Source: an uncultured Porphyromonadaceae bacterium | GTDB taxonomy: Bacteria; Bacteroidota; Bacteroidia; Bacteroidales; Muribaculaceae | Direction of reading: 5' to 3' | DNA length: 15,701 nt | Assembly (NCBI GenBank): GCA_947166165.1 | Contig: CAMVDK010000044.1 | Coordinates: forward strand, 1-15,701 | Part shown: positions 1-8,033 of the stretch, one piece after another | Layout: every line of letters starts with the position of its first letter | Position numbering within the stretch: position 1 is the stretch's first letter | The notes under the pieces: generated by a model | Seen by the model: only the letters and a program-made list of their open reading frames with translations | Database searches by the model: none | What the model was told of the DNA's origin: nothing | Made by a program: the position numbers and the translations under genes

Positions 1-166
1 AAATAGAATTAATGAAATATATACACCACATACTTTTTTAAAAAAAACAAAAGGAAACGTGTTCTCAAACAGAAAAATAATCTTTTGTTCTTTTGTCCAC
101 TCGAATCGAAGGCTTTTGTTCTTATGTCTTCATGCTCAATGCATCATGCCCGATGCCGGTAGCGGG
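1..166. other. AT-rich spacer downstream of trxA
   Basis: No credible gene lies here. The first 60 bases are AT-rich. Two direct copies of CTTTTGTTCTT (82-92 and 113-123) belong to a repeat family that recurs at 9651-9892. A small GCATC/GATGC hairpin (141-156) sits just past the trxA stop codon but has no T-run on either strand, so it is not called a terminator. Confidence 0.6.
82..130 (+). repeat. Two copies of CTTTTGTTCTT intergenic repeat
   Basis: The copies start at 82 and 113. The second carries the longer form GCTTTTGTTCTTATGTCT (112-129), the same 18 bases as at 9881-9898. Within this window the 11-mer core occurs only in two intergenic regions, never inside a gene. Confidence 0.7.
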
Positions 167-481
167 TCAGAGCAGGGCCTTCACTTTGGCCTCGAGGGCC
201 TCGCGGGTAGTGCTGCCAACGTTGCGGTCCACGAGCTTTCCGTCTTTGAAAAAGAGCAGCGTGGGTATGTTGCGCACGCCGAAGTCGGCCGCCATGTCGG
301 TGCCCTCGTCTACGTCGTACTTGCCGATGATCACCTTGCCGTTGTATTTGGCCGCGAGTTCCTCCACAATGGGGGCAATCATGCGACACGGGCCGCACCA
401 TGTGGCCCAGAAGTCCACCACTACAGGTTTGCCGCTGGCGATAATCTCTTTCAAATTCTCGTCGTTGAAAACAATTTCCAT
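167..481 (-). CDS. trxA: Thioredoxin
   Basis: A 104-residue cytosolic thioredoxin that reduces protein disulphides by dithiol exchange and is itself recharged by thioredoxin reductase. The active site WCGPC is at residues 28-32, after the usual VVVDFWA strand, and the cis-proline loop NIPT at 71-74 has Pro73. The length is that of a single-domain thioredoxin with no signal peptide. An upstream in-frame ATG at 556 would add 25 residues unlike any thioredoxin N-terminus, so the start at 481 (MEIVFNDEN) is chosen. The gene follows dnaE on the same strand with an 81-base gap and no visible promoter of its own, so cotranscription with dnaE is possible but not shown. Confidence 0.95.
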   Translation of the reverse strand: MEIVFNDENLKEIIASGKPVVVDFWATWCGPCRMIAPIVEELAAKYNGKVIIGKYDVDEGTDMAADFGVRNIPTLLFFKDGKLVDRNVGSTTREALEAKVKALL

Positions 482-562
482 AATCAATAAAATGTTTAAA
501 TGTTTATTCCTTATTTGATTGCCTGCCAGACGCATGGCCGGCAGGGCGGTATTCATACTCTC

Positions 563-3500
563 TCACACGTTGACGTCGAATTCGAGGCCCATCTCCCGCA
601 GGCGTTCGACGAGCTTCTTGGTGATGGTCACTTTTCGCTTCGACATGAGGTCGACGTGGTGGCCTGTGGCCACATCGCGCACGCGGAACAGGAGGTCGGC
701 GCGGCTGTCGGCGTCGGGCTGCAGCAGCGGCGCGAGCTGATTCATGCGCTCGAGGTCGCTGTCGTCGATGGCGAGGCGCAGGTTGTGGACCAGCGATCCC
801 TTGACGGTCTCGAGCAGGGCGATGGAGTGGATGTTGAAGTCGATGTCGTCGCCGTAGCGTCTGCGCTCGTAGGCACCGCGCAGCAACACCGGAGTGCCCA
901 CCACGCCGTAGCGGCCGTAGTCGATAAAGTTCTGCCCGAAGAGCCTCACCTCGTAGGAACCGCTGTAGTCCTCCACCTTGAGGATGCCGAACTGGTTGCC
1001 CTTGCGGCTCATGCGCATCTGGTAGTCCACCACCAGTCCGCCGGCGGTGAGCTCACGGTCGAGATGGTCGGACTTGTCGGGCAGCGAGGCCAGCGGCGTG
1101 TTGCAGCCGTAGGTCACCTCAATATAGTAGGGGTCGAGCGGGTGTGCCGAGAGATACATGCCCACGAGTTCCTTCTCCTTGTTGAGGCGCTCGAGGATGT
1201 TCCATTGCTCGGCTTTGGGAATGGGGGGCTTGGCCACCTCGACAGGCTCGATGTCGCCAAACAGGGAGTTCTGCATCGACGACTGCCCGGCCTGGAACTT
1301 CTGCCCGAAGCGCACGAGCACGTCGCTGAACTGCTCGTCGCGGGCGTTCTTCTCGAAGAGCGACTCGCGCTGCAGGCCCTCGAAGCAGTCGAAGGCCCCG
1401 GCCAGCGCCATCGACTCGATGGCCTTGCGGTTGCATGCGCTCAGGTTGACGCGCTCCACCACATCGTAGATGTCCTTGAACGGGCCGTTCTTCTCGCGCT
1501 CCTGGATGATGGCGTCGACGGCGCCTCCGCCCACGCCCTTGATGCCACCCAGGCCGAAGCGGATGTCGCCGCCCTGGTTGGCGCTGAACGATTTGTAGCT
1601 CTCGTTGATGTCGGGGCCGAGCACCCGGATGCCCATCGCGCGGCACTCGTCCATGAACTTCGACAGCTTGTCCACGTCGCTCAGGTTGCGGCTCAGCACG
1701 GCGGCCATGTACTCGCTGGGGTAGTTGGCCTTGAGATAGGCCGTCTGATAGGCCACCCAGCTGTAGCACGTGGCGTGCGACTTGTTGAAGGCGTAGGAGG
1801 CGAATTTCTTCCAGTCCTCCCATATTTTGTTGAGCACTTTGCGGTCGTAGCCGTTCTTCTCGCCGCCCTCGTAGAAGAGACCTTCGAGGTGGTTCATCTT
1901 CTCGATCTGCTTCTTGCCCATGGCCTTGCGCAGGGTGTCGCTCTGGCCGCGCGTGAAGCCCGCCAGCTGCCGCGACAGGAGCATGACCTGCTCCTGATAG
2001 ACGGTGATGCCGTAGGTGTCCTTGAGATACTTCTCCATGCAGGGGATGTCGTAGACGATGGGCTCGTCGCCCTTCTTGCGGCGGATGAACTGCGGGATGT
2101 AGTCCATGGGGCCGGGGCGGTAGAGGGCGTTCATAGCGATGAGGTCCTCGAAGGTGCTGGGCTGCAGCTCGATGAGGTACTTCTGCATGCCGGCCGACTC
2201 AAACTGGAAGGTGCCCGTGGTGCGGCCTTCGCAGTAGAGCTGGTAGGTCTTGGGGTCGTCAATGGGTATTTTCTCGATGTCGATGTCGATGCCGTGGGTG
2301 ATTTTGATGTTGGCCAGCGCCTCCATGATGATGGAGAGCGTCTTCAGTCCCAGGAAGTCCATCTTGATGAGGCCGGTCGACTCAATCACACCGCCCTCAT
2401 ACTGCGTGACGATCATCTTCTCGCCGTCCTTGTCGGTGGCGGTGCTCACGGGCACCCAGTCGGTGATGTCGTCGCGGCCGATGATCACTCCGCACGCGTG
2501 CACGCCGGTGCTGCGCACGTTGCCCTCGAGCTTCTCGGCAAAGCGGATGGTGTTGGCCACCTGCGGGTCGGCGCTGTCGCGCTCGGCGGCGAACTCGGGG
2601 AAGCACTTCAGGCAGTTGGCGATGGTGATTTTATATTTCTTGCCGGGTTTCTCCTCGGGCATGCCGTTGGGCGAGCTGGGAATCATCTTTGCCAGGCGGT
2701 CGCTCTCGGCGATGGGCAGGTCCTCGACGCGGGCCACGTCCTTGAGGGCCATTTTGGCCGCCATGGTGCCGTAGGTGATGATGTGGGCCACCTTCTCGGC
2801 GCCATATTTCGCCGTCACGTAGCGCAGCACGGCGGCGCGGCCGTCGTCGTCGAAGTCGACATCGATATCGGGCAGCGAGATGCGGTCGGGGTTGAGAAAA
2901 CGCTCAAACAGCAGGTCGTACTTGATGGGATCAATCTTCGTGATGCCCAAGCAGTAAGCCACCGCCGAGCCAGCCGCCGAGCCACGACCAGGACCCACCG
3001 AGCACCCTAGCGAAGGCGCCGCCTTGATGTAGTCCTGCACAATGAGGAAGTAGCCGGGGAAACCCATGTTCTTGATGGTCTCGAGCTCGAAGTCGAGCCG
3101 CTCGCGATGCTCTTCGTCGAGCTTTGGCCAGCGCTCCTTTGCACCCTCATAGACGAGATAACGCAAGTAGTCGTCCTCGTTATCAAAGCCGTCGGGCAGC
3201 GGAAAGTCGGGCAGGATGGGATCATGGTCGATGCTGTAGAACTCCACCTTGTCGAGGATTTCGCTTGTGTTCTGCAGTGCCTCGGGCACGTCGGCAAAGA
3301 GCTCGTTCATCTCCTCCTGCGTCTTGAACCACTCCTGCTTGGTGTAGCGCATGAGCGAGGGGTCGTTGATTTTCTTGCCCGTCGACACGCATATCAGATG
3401 CTCATGCGCGTCGGCGTCGTCCTCGTTGATGAAGTGCGAGTCGTTGGTGCACACGAGTTTGATGCCCAACTCCTGCGACATCTTCATCAGCTCGGCGTTC

Positions 3501-4213
3501 ACCTCCTGCTGCAGGCCGAAGGTCTCGTGGTTGGCATTCGGCACGGTGGCTTTGTGGCGCTGCAGTTCCAGATAGTAGTCGTCGCCGAACACCGATTTGA
3601 ACCACCGCGCCACCTCACGCGCCTTGGTCAACTCGCCATTACGGATGAGCATTGGAATCTCGCCACCCAGACACGCCGAGCAGCAGATCACGCCCTCGTG
3701 ATAGCGCTCCAGGTCGGCCTTGTCGGTGCGAGGATGCGAGTAGAAACCGTCGGTCCACGCCCGCGACACGATTTTAATCAGATTCTTGTACCCCCGCAGG
3801 TTCTTGGCCAGCAGAATCAAGTGCCGGCCTATGTCGCGCTTGTCGGTATGCTCCTCCTTGCGCTCGTTGGCCACATACACCTCGCAGCCGAAGATGGGCT
3901 TGAACATCGAGGCCTCCACCTCCTTGATTTGCGCGTTCAGTTGGTCGACGAGCGCACCGTCGCGCTCGCCCTCGGGCTTGTCGGTCTCGGCTTTTACTTG
4001 CTTCTTCAAGTCTTTGATTTTACCAAGGGCCTTGCCGTTCATCCTCTCGCAGGTGTCATGCAGTTCCTTGATGCCGAACATGTTGCCATGGTCGGTGAGC
4101 GCCATGCCGCGCATACCGTTGGCCATGGCCTTGTCCACCATGCCCTGGATAGAGGCCTGGCCGTCGAGAATGGAATATTGCGAGTGTACGTGCAGGTGTA
4201 CGAAGGGTATCAT
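563..4213 (-). CDS. dnaE: DNA polymerase III subunit alpha
   Basis: Replicative polymerase of 1216 residues, full length for the DnaE1 type. The N-terminal PHP domain begins FVHLHVHSQYS with an intact HLHVH (residues 6-10) and TDHGN (40-44), so this domain may still bind metal, unlike the degenerate E. coli one. A charged, Lys/Glu-rich insertion (about 57-103) precedes FKPIFGCEVYVA; such an insertion is usual in Bacteroidota. The polymerase core has the catalytic motif PDIDVDF with Asp449 and Asp451, plus KMDFLGL and the fingers region. Near the C-terminus an OB-fold stretch (GNQFGILKVEDYSG) is visible. The start at 4213 is chosen because PHP homologues begin just before FVHLHVHS; an ATG at 4288 would add 25 unrelated residues. 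It is divergent from the amidase gene at 4399 and followed by trxA. Confidence 0.97.
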   Translation of the reverse strand: MIPFVHLHVHSQYSILDGQASIQGMVDKAMANGMRGMALTDHGNMFGIKELHDTCERMNGKALGKIKDLKKQVKAETDKPEGERDGALVDQLNAQIKEVEASMFKPIFGCEVYVANERKEEHTDKRDIGRHLILLAKNLRGYKNLIKIVSRAWTDGFYSHPRTDKADLERYHEGVICCSACLGGEIPMLIRNGELTKAREVARWFKSVFGDDYYLELQRHKATVPNANHETFGLQQEVNAELMKMSQELGIKLVCTNDSHFINEDDADAHEHLICVSTGKKINDPSLMRYTKQEWFKTQEEMNELFADVPEALQNTSEILDKVEFYSIDHDPILPDFPLPDGFDNEDDYLRYLVYEGAKERWPKLDEEHRERLDFELETIKNMGFPGYFLIVQDYIKAAPSLGCSVGPGRGSAAGSAVAYCLGITKIDPIKYDLLFERFLNPDRISLPDIDVDFDDDGRAAVLRYVTAKYGAEKVAHIITYGTMAAKMALKDVARVEDLPIAESDRLAKMIPSSPNGMPEEKPGKKYKITIANCLKCFPEFAAERDSADPQVANTIRFAEKLEGNVRSTGVHACGVIIGRDDITDWVPVSTATDKDGEKMIVTQYEGGVIESTGLIKMDFLGLKTLSIIMEALANIKITHGIDIDIEKIPIDDPKTYQLYCEGRTTGTFQFESAGMQKYLIELQPSTFEDLIAMNALYRPGPMDYIPQFIRRKKGDEPIVYDIPCMEKYLKDTYGITVYQEQVMLLSRQLAGFTRGQSDTLRKAMGKKQIEKMNHLEGLFYEGGEKNGYDRKVLNKIWEDWKKFASYAFNKSHATCYSWVAYQTAYLKANYPSEYMAAVLSRNLSDVDKLSKFMDECRAMGIRVLGPDINESYKSFSANQGGDIRFGLGGIKGVGGGAVDAIIQEREKNGPFKDIYDVVERVNLSACNRKAIESMALAGAFDCFEGLQRESLFEKNARDEQFSDVLVRFGQKFQAGQSSMQNSLFGDIEPVEVAKPPIPKAEQWNILERLNKEKELVGMYLSAHPLDPYYIEVTYGCNTPLASLPDKSDHLDRELTAGGLVVDYQMRMSRKGNQFGILKVEDYSGSYEVRLFGQNFIDYGRYGVVGTPVLLRGAYERRRYGDDIDFNIHSIALLETVKGSLVHNLRLAIDDSDLERMNQLAPLLQPDADSRADLLFRVRDVATGHHVDLMSKRKVTITKKLVERLREMGLEFDVNV

Positions 4214-4324
4214 AGTGCCTTTGAGCTTGATAGCGGTTTTACGGTTCGAAATGGAGTGTAAAATTACTGCTTTTCCCCCACCCCACAAAATAAAGTTATT
4301 AACAATGTCGCCTACGAGCCCGAA

Positions 4325-4351
4325 TTGTGCATTGCAGAAAGGTTACCTTTG
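4325..4351 (+). promoter_or_regulatory. Bacteroidota-type promoter of first amidase gene
   Basis: A perfect -7 element, TACCTTTG at 4344-4351, lies in the divergent spacer after dnaE. A TTG at 4325-4327 could be the -33 element, although its 16-base spacing is slightly short. The predicted transcript starts near 4358, which rules out the in-frame ATG at 4327 as the start of the next gene. Confidence 0.6.
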
Positions 4352-4398
4352 GCTGCTTCGTGTATATTACATCAGCAGAACGATCAATGAATGACAGT

Positions 4399-5025
4399 AT
4401 GAAACGCAAACTCGTGTTTATCCTCACCGCCGCAGTGCTGGTGCTTTTGGGTGGCGTGGCGATTTATTACACCACCATGCCCAGCGGATGCTCATCGAAA
4501 AGGAAGGTGGGCAACTTCTACGAAATCGACTGTCCGACCAAAGGCCTGAAGGCTGGCAAGAACAAGGTGTGCGGCGTGGTGCTGCACCATACGGCTTGCA
4601 TGACGATGCGACAGTCGCTCGACGCGCTCACCGAAAGTGGCAAAGTGAGCTGCCATGTGACCATCGACCGCGACGGCACTCGCTACATCCTGGCCAGTCC
4701 CGAGCAAATCACCATGCATGCCGGCTATTCCTACCACAATGGCATGACCGGGCTGAACCGCTACTTTGTCGGCATCGAGTTCCAAAGCATCGACACTCAC
4801 CGACAGCCGCTCACCAACGAGCAGATCGAAAGCGCCATCGACTACCTGCTGCCCATTATCAAGAAGCACCACATACGGCTCGACAACATCGTCACCCACG
4901 AGCAGGTGCGCACAGCCTGGCTCAAGCGTCATCCCGACCGAACCGACATTCCGGCGAAGGTTGATATTTCTCAAGCCGACTACCAGCGCTTCATGGCCGC
5001 CCTGCGTAAGCGTATGGGGCGGTGA
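4399..5025 (+). CDS. N-acetylmuramoyl-L-alanine amidase (PGRP/Amidase_2 fold), copy 1
   Basis: A 208-residue zinc amidase predicted to cut the bond between MurNAc and the stem peptide of peptidoglycan. It has a basic start (MKRK) and one hydrophobic segment (residues 5-24), so it is exported or anchored with its domain in the periplasm. Family marks: VVLHHT (first zinc His near 63), HVTIDRDGTRYIL (86-98), HAGYSY (107-112), GIEFQS (125-130) and THEQV with His167 plus a later Asp (Asp183 or Asp189) as likely remaining ligands; ligand assignment is by analogy with AmpD and T7 lysozyme. An ATG 12 bases upstream (4387) is a possible alternative start. It heads an operon with the next gene, 29 bases on, and is strikingly similar to the amidase at 6338. 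Confidence 0.88.
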   Translation: MKRKLVFILTAAVLVLLGGVAIYYTTMPSGCSSKRKVGNFYEIDCPTKGLKAGKNKVCGVVLHHTACMTMRQSLDALTESGKVSCHVTIDRDGTRYILASPEQITMHAGYSYHNGMTGLNRYFVGIEFQSIDTHRQPLTNEQIESAIDYLLPIIKKHHIRLDNIVTHEQVRTAWLKRHPDRTDIPAKVDISQADYQRFMAALRKRMGR

Positions 5026-5054
5026 ACTGGGGCGATTAAGACTCGTAAATCAAC

Positions 5055-5582
5055 ATGAATCGCAAGACGAAAAGAACCATTTGCATTGTGGCCACAGTAG
5101 CCCTTGTGGCTGTGGTTGCCTTGAACTCGCTCCAACTGGTCAAGACCGGCAACCGCCCAGCTGCATACCGCCTCCCGCCGTCACTGGCCCGGCAAGTGGT
5201 GCACGACACGCGCGGCATGAACAGCGAGCAAATCGTCGACTATGCCGTCGACTTGACCACCAGCAAGCTGCGCTTCGGCCTGAGCAACGACATCGATGGC
5301 GGCGTGGCCAACTGCGTGGGCTATGCGAGTCTGTGCTCGGCCATCTGCAACCGGGCTTTCGAGTCGGCCGGGCTGGCCGACCGCGCCAGGCCGGTGGTGG
5401 GCGATGTGAGGCTGTGGTCGATGAGCGTGTGCCAAGGGGTGTCGGCGCTGCCGTTCGGCAGGCGGTGGCAAGCCTTCACCCACGACCACGACTTCGTGCA
5501 GTGGAACTACCAGGACAAGGTCATCTATTTTGACCCCAGTATGAAAGACCTGGTGCTGACAAGGTGCAAAACGGAGGGCTAA
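5055..5582 (+). CDS. Exported transglutaminase-like cysteine protein
   Basis: 175 residues with an N-terminal hydrophobic segment (about 8-24) after a basic NRKTKR start, suggesting export or membrane anchoring. The segment NCVGYASLC (86-94) followed by an alpha-helix, then FTHDHDFV (141-148) and YFDPS (158-162), reads as the Cys87-His145-Asp160 order of the transglutaminase/papain fold, in which a bacterial member may act as a peptidase or amidase rather than a cross-linker. The substrate is not evident. It lies 29 bases after the amidase and probably shares its transcript. The family is inferred from the spacing of the triad and the residues around it, not from a database match, and a catalytically inactive relative cannot be excluded. 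Confidence 0.65.
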   Translation: MNRKTKRTICIVATVALVAVVALNSLQLVKTGNRPAAYRLPPSLARQVVHDTRGMNSEQIVDYAVDLTTSKLRFGLSNDIDGGVANCVGYASLCSAICNRAFESAGLADRARPVVGDVRLWSMSVCQGVSALPFGRRWQAFTHDHDFVQWNYQDKVIYFDPSMKDLVLTRCKTEG

Positions 5583-5796
5583 GAAACGCAATTTGTACAG
5601 CAAAGCACACAGTTCACACAAACTTCGCTTTCCAATGATCGCCATGTCGGAATCGGTGCTTACCTTTGCAGACGTAATCGGCGCTGCGTGGCAGGACTTC
5701 GTAATTCACGTTTATTATCTCTATAAAGCTTCTGGTTCGTCGCAATCGATTGGAAACGGAATGGCAAATTTAGGAACCACAAAAAACTGATTAAAG
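5583..5796 (+). promoter_or_regulatory. Spacer with promoter for the CHAP-like gene
   Basis: A 214-base spacer. It contains a perfect -7 element TACCTTTG at 5661-5668; no convincing -33 TTTG is seen at the right distance. The implied transcript would have a leader of about 120 bases before the ATG at 5797, long for this genome. Open frames here are interrupted or overlap the promoter and are not called. Confidence 0.55.
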
Positions 5797-6228
5797 ATGA
5801 TTAGAAAAGCATTTAAGGTCACTGTATTCGCTATATGTCTATATTTTGGGTACGTGTTTCTCGTGCCTCATGACTATTCAATCGACAATGCGGTAGTTTA
5901 TCTTAACGAACATGCCGAGACGAGTAGCCACAACATGTGTGCCCTCTATGTTGAAAGAGCCATTAATGCCGGTGGACAACCTGCGTTTATTCTACCCGCA
6001 TGGGGCTATGCTTATGTGTTGCCACACATGGGATTTAATGAAATTGAGCGAATTGCCTACAAACCAATGAAAGGCGACATTGTGGTGTTTCCCCGTGTTA
6101 GAGGACATATCTTCGGACATATAGCTATGTATAATGGCAGACAATGGATTAGTGACTTCAAACAGCACAGTTTAATTGTCAATAGTGCATATACTCATTC
6201 GGATTATCGCTATTTCAGGCCTAAGTAA
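5797..6228 (+). CDS. CHAP/NlpC-like peptidoglycan amidase, membrane-anchored or secreted
   Basis: 143 residues. After a basic MIRKAFK start comes a hydrophobic segment (8-23), a signal peptide or anchor. The remainder reads as a compact papain-fold amidase: NMCALYVERAINAGG with Cys48 at the head of a helix, KGDIVVF (92-98), then GHIAMY with His108 and WISDF with Asp120, the order expected for a CHAP or NlpC/P60 catalytic site. The likely reaction is cleavage of an amide bond in peptidoglycan peptides. The gene is visibly AT-richer and uses A/T-ending codons far more than its GC-rich neighbours, and it has its own promoter at 5661, both suggesting separate acquisition. Similar small papain-fold amidases occur as type VI effectors and phage lysins; no immunity gene is recognised beside it. 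Confidence 0.65.
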   Translation: MIRKAFKVTVFAICLYFGYVFLVPHDYSIDNAVVYLNEHAETSSHNMCALYVERAINAGGQPAFILPAWGYAYVLPHMGFNEIERIAYKPMKGDIVVFPRVRGHIFGHIAMYNGRQWISDFKQHSLIVNSAYTHSDYRYFRPK

Positions 6229-6337
6229 TATTTAATCCAAAATATAGTATAACTACTTCTCATTTAAGACATCAATGACAAAGAGAGGCCATCTGGCCGC
6301 GAAGCATGAACTCAAATATCAACTCTAAAACCATATC

Positions 6338-6967
6338 ATGATGAAAAAACTCTTACTCGTACTCGCTGCGCTGGCCGTCGTCGCAATGACGGTTGCAGCC
6401 GACAGCGACAAGCTGACTGTCAAAACGACTACACGTCAAGTGGGTGCCTATCAGGAAAAGCGCGTGCTGAACGTCGACGAGTCGAATTTTTACAAAGGCC
6501 GGAACAAGGTGCAAGGCGTCGTGCTGCACCACACGGCATGCTCGTCGATGCAAAAAGCGCTAGGCGCACTTTTGAGTCCAGGCACAGGGCGCAGCTGCCA
6601 TGTGGCCATCGACCGCGACGGCACGCGCTACATCCTGGCCGACCCCGAGACCATCACCAAGCACGCCGGCTATTCCTACTTTATGGGCCGTGAGAAGGTG
6701 AGCGAATTCACCATCGGCATCGAGTTCCAAAGCGTTGACACGCGCGTGCAGCCGCTCACCAACGAGCAAATCGAAAGCGCCATCGACTATCTGCTGCCCA
6801 TCATCAAGAAGTACCACATACGGCTGTCGGGCATCACCACCCACGAGCAGGTGCGCACCGCCTGGCTCAAGCGGCATCCAGGCTCCGACGTGCCAGAGAA
6901 GGTCGACATTGCCCAAGCCGACTACGAGCGCTTCATGGCCGCCCTGCGCAAGCGCTTGGGCAGGTGA
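6338..6967 (+). CDS. N-acetylmuramoyl-L-alanine amidase (PGRP/Amidase_2 fold), copy 2
   Basis: 209 residues, with a typical signal peptide (MMKKLLLVLAALAVVAMTVAA) likely cut after residue 20 or 21, so the enzyme acts in the periplasm. It carries the same marks as copy 1: VVLHHT with His64, HVAIDRDGTRYIL, HAGYSY, GIEFQS, PLTNEQIESAIDYLLPIIKK and THEQVRTAWLKRHP with His169. From about residue 55 on it is nearly the same protein as copy 1, also at nucleotide level, whereas the N-terminal 50 residues differ: copy 1 keeps an uncleaved-looking anchor, copy 2 a cleavable signal. This points to a fairly recent duplication or gene conversion with separate targeting. The start may be either of two adjacent ATG codons (6338 or 6341). 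No clear promoter is seen in the 109-base gap before it. Confidence 0.88.
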   Translation: MMKKLLLVLAALAVVAMTVAADSDKLTVKTTTRQVGAYQEKRVLNVDESNFYKGRNKVQGVVLHHTACSSMQKALGALLSPGTGRSCHVAIDRDGTRYILADPETITKHAGYSYFMGREKVSEFTIGIEFQSVDTRVQPLTNEQIESAIDYLLPIIKKYHIRLSGITTHEQVRTAWLKRHPGSDVPEKVDIAQADYERFMAALRKRLGR

Positions 6968-7027
6968 GCCGGGGTTACTTTTCGGACAATCGAATATTTG
7001 CTATCGCAACTCTAAATATATTGGCAA

Positions 7028-7600
7028 ATGAAAAAGAGAATCTTTACCACATTGGTCGCCGTGCTGCTTGTGGCAATCGCAGCCTGGTGCTGGGGCCAGA
7101 GTGGCAACCACAGCGAGCTCAAGGAGGGCGACATCGTGTTCATGCACTCCTCGTCGAGGCAGTCGCCGCTCATCGCCGCCGCCACCGGCAGCCCGTGGAC
7201 GCACTGCGGAGTGATTGTGATGAAAAACGGCGAGCCCTGGGTGCTCGAAGCCGTGAGCCCGGTGAAAGTCACCCCCTGGAAGGAGTGGAAGAAGCGAGCC
7301 AAAGGCGGCATCACCTCGATGAAGCGATACACCGAAGACGAGGTGCACATCAGCTACAGCAAGTACCTCGGCCGCCCCTACGATACCGCCTTCCGCTTCG
7401 GCAACAACGCGTGGTACTGCTCCGAACTGGTTTACGACATCTACAAGACGCAGCTGGGTGTGGAACTGTGCAAGCCGCGCCCGGTGAGCGACTTCCACCT
7501 GACGGGAAAAGTGAAAAGCGAAATGAAGCGGCGCGGCATCACGTCCAATCAACTCGTGGTGGCTCCAGTCGACATCTTCAACTCCGACAAACTACATTAA
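7028..7600 (+). CDS. YiiX-type permuted NlpC/P60 cysteine protein
   Basis: 190 residues with a signal peptide or N-terminal anchor (about 5-20). The domain begins ELKEGDIVFM (30-39), then PWTHCGVIV with His59, an acidic residue at Glu74 (VLEAV), and late in the chain WYCSELVYDIY with Cys131. The order His then Cys is the circularly permuted NlpC/P60 arrangement of the YiiX/YebB family, whose members cut or bind peptide or lipid amide bonds at the envelope. The W-T-H-C-G and W-Y-C-S-E-L signatures fit the family well. It lies 60 bases after amidase copy 2 on the same strand. A Cys at 21 is not in a good lipobox (Trp precedes it), so a lipoprotein is unlikely. The substrate is unknown. Confidence 0.8.
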   Translation: MKKRIFTTLVAVLLVAIAAWCWGQSGNHSELKEGDIVFMHSSSRQSPLIAAATGSPWTHCGVIVMKNGEPWVLEAVSPVKVTPWKEWKKRAKGGITSMKRYTEDEVHISYSKYLGRPYDTAFRFGNNAWYCSELVYDIYKTQLGVELCKPRPVSDFHLTGKVKSEMKRRGITSNQLVVAPVDIFNSDKLH

Positions 7601-7658
7601 TCAAATACGTTGAATTTTTAAACACACACTTTAACTAACTATTAATTAAACACACATT

Positions 7659-8015
7659 ATGAAGAAGTTAATGCTATTGCTGATGCTCGTGCTCATGAGC
7701 ATGACCGCATCGGTGCAGGCTGCCGCACAGAGCAGCAAGAGTCAGTCGGGCAGCGCACTGCCCACCAACATCATCATCAAGCAGACCACACAGTTCGACG
7801 ACGGACGCACGCTGGTGCTCTTCTACAAAAAGCAGGGCAACCAGTGCGAGGTCTACTCCACAAGCGATGTGAAAAGCTACAGCGAGGCCGACCTGCGCCA
7901 CGTGAAAAGCACCAACGTCGAGATTGCCGACCACACCGAGGGCAAGCTCGTGCGCCGCGCCACCCTGGCCGAAGTGCGACGGCTCGTCAAGCAACTGGTG
8001 AACCGATTTCTGTAA
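7659..8015 (+). CDS. Small exported protein of unknown function
   Basis: 118 residues. A clear signal peptide (MKKLMLLLMLVLMSMTASVQA, cleavage near residue 21-23) is followed by a Ser/Gln-rich stretch, then a short beta-rich part (NIIIKQTTQFDDGRTLVLFY) and a basic, helical C-terminus (RRATLAEVRRLVKQLVNRF). No family was recognised. It is the last gene of the wall-enzyme block, 58 bases after the YiiX-type gene, and is closed by the terminator at 8034-8073. A role as an inhibitor, chaperone or partner of the exported enzymes is possible from position alone, with no direct evidence. Confidence 0.75.
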   Translation: MKKLMLLLMLVLMSMTASVQAAAQSSKSQSGSALPTNIIIKQTTQFDDGRTLVLFYKKQGNQCEVYSTSDVKSYSEADLRHVKSTNVEIADHTEGKLVRRATLAEVRRLVKQLVNRFL

Positions 8016-8033
8016 CTGAAACACACACCACTC

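Noticed and set aside
500..3010. Very long plus-strand open frame opposite dnaE
   Set aside because: It is the antisense of dnaE and is Val/His/Leu/Ala-rich, as expected from reading GC-rich codons backward. No motif was found and dnaE is unmistakable on the other strand.
5593..5790. 65-codon frame before the CHAP-like gene
   Set aside because: It contains the TACCTTTG promoter in its middle, has no motif or export signal, and starts only 10 bases after the preceding stop codon. It is better read as promoter and leader.
6287..6298. GGCCATCTGGCC inverted repeat before amidase copy 2
   Set aside because: The loop would be only two bases, so it cannot form a normal hairpin. As a short palindrome in a GC-rich genome it is likely chance.
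7008..7015. Possible promoter box (AATATTTG region) before the YiiX-type gene
   Set aside because: The bases do not fit TAnnTTTG at the first two positions and no -33 element was found. Readthrough from the amidase gene is simpler.
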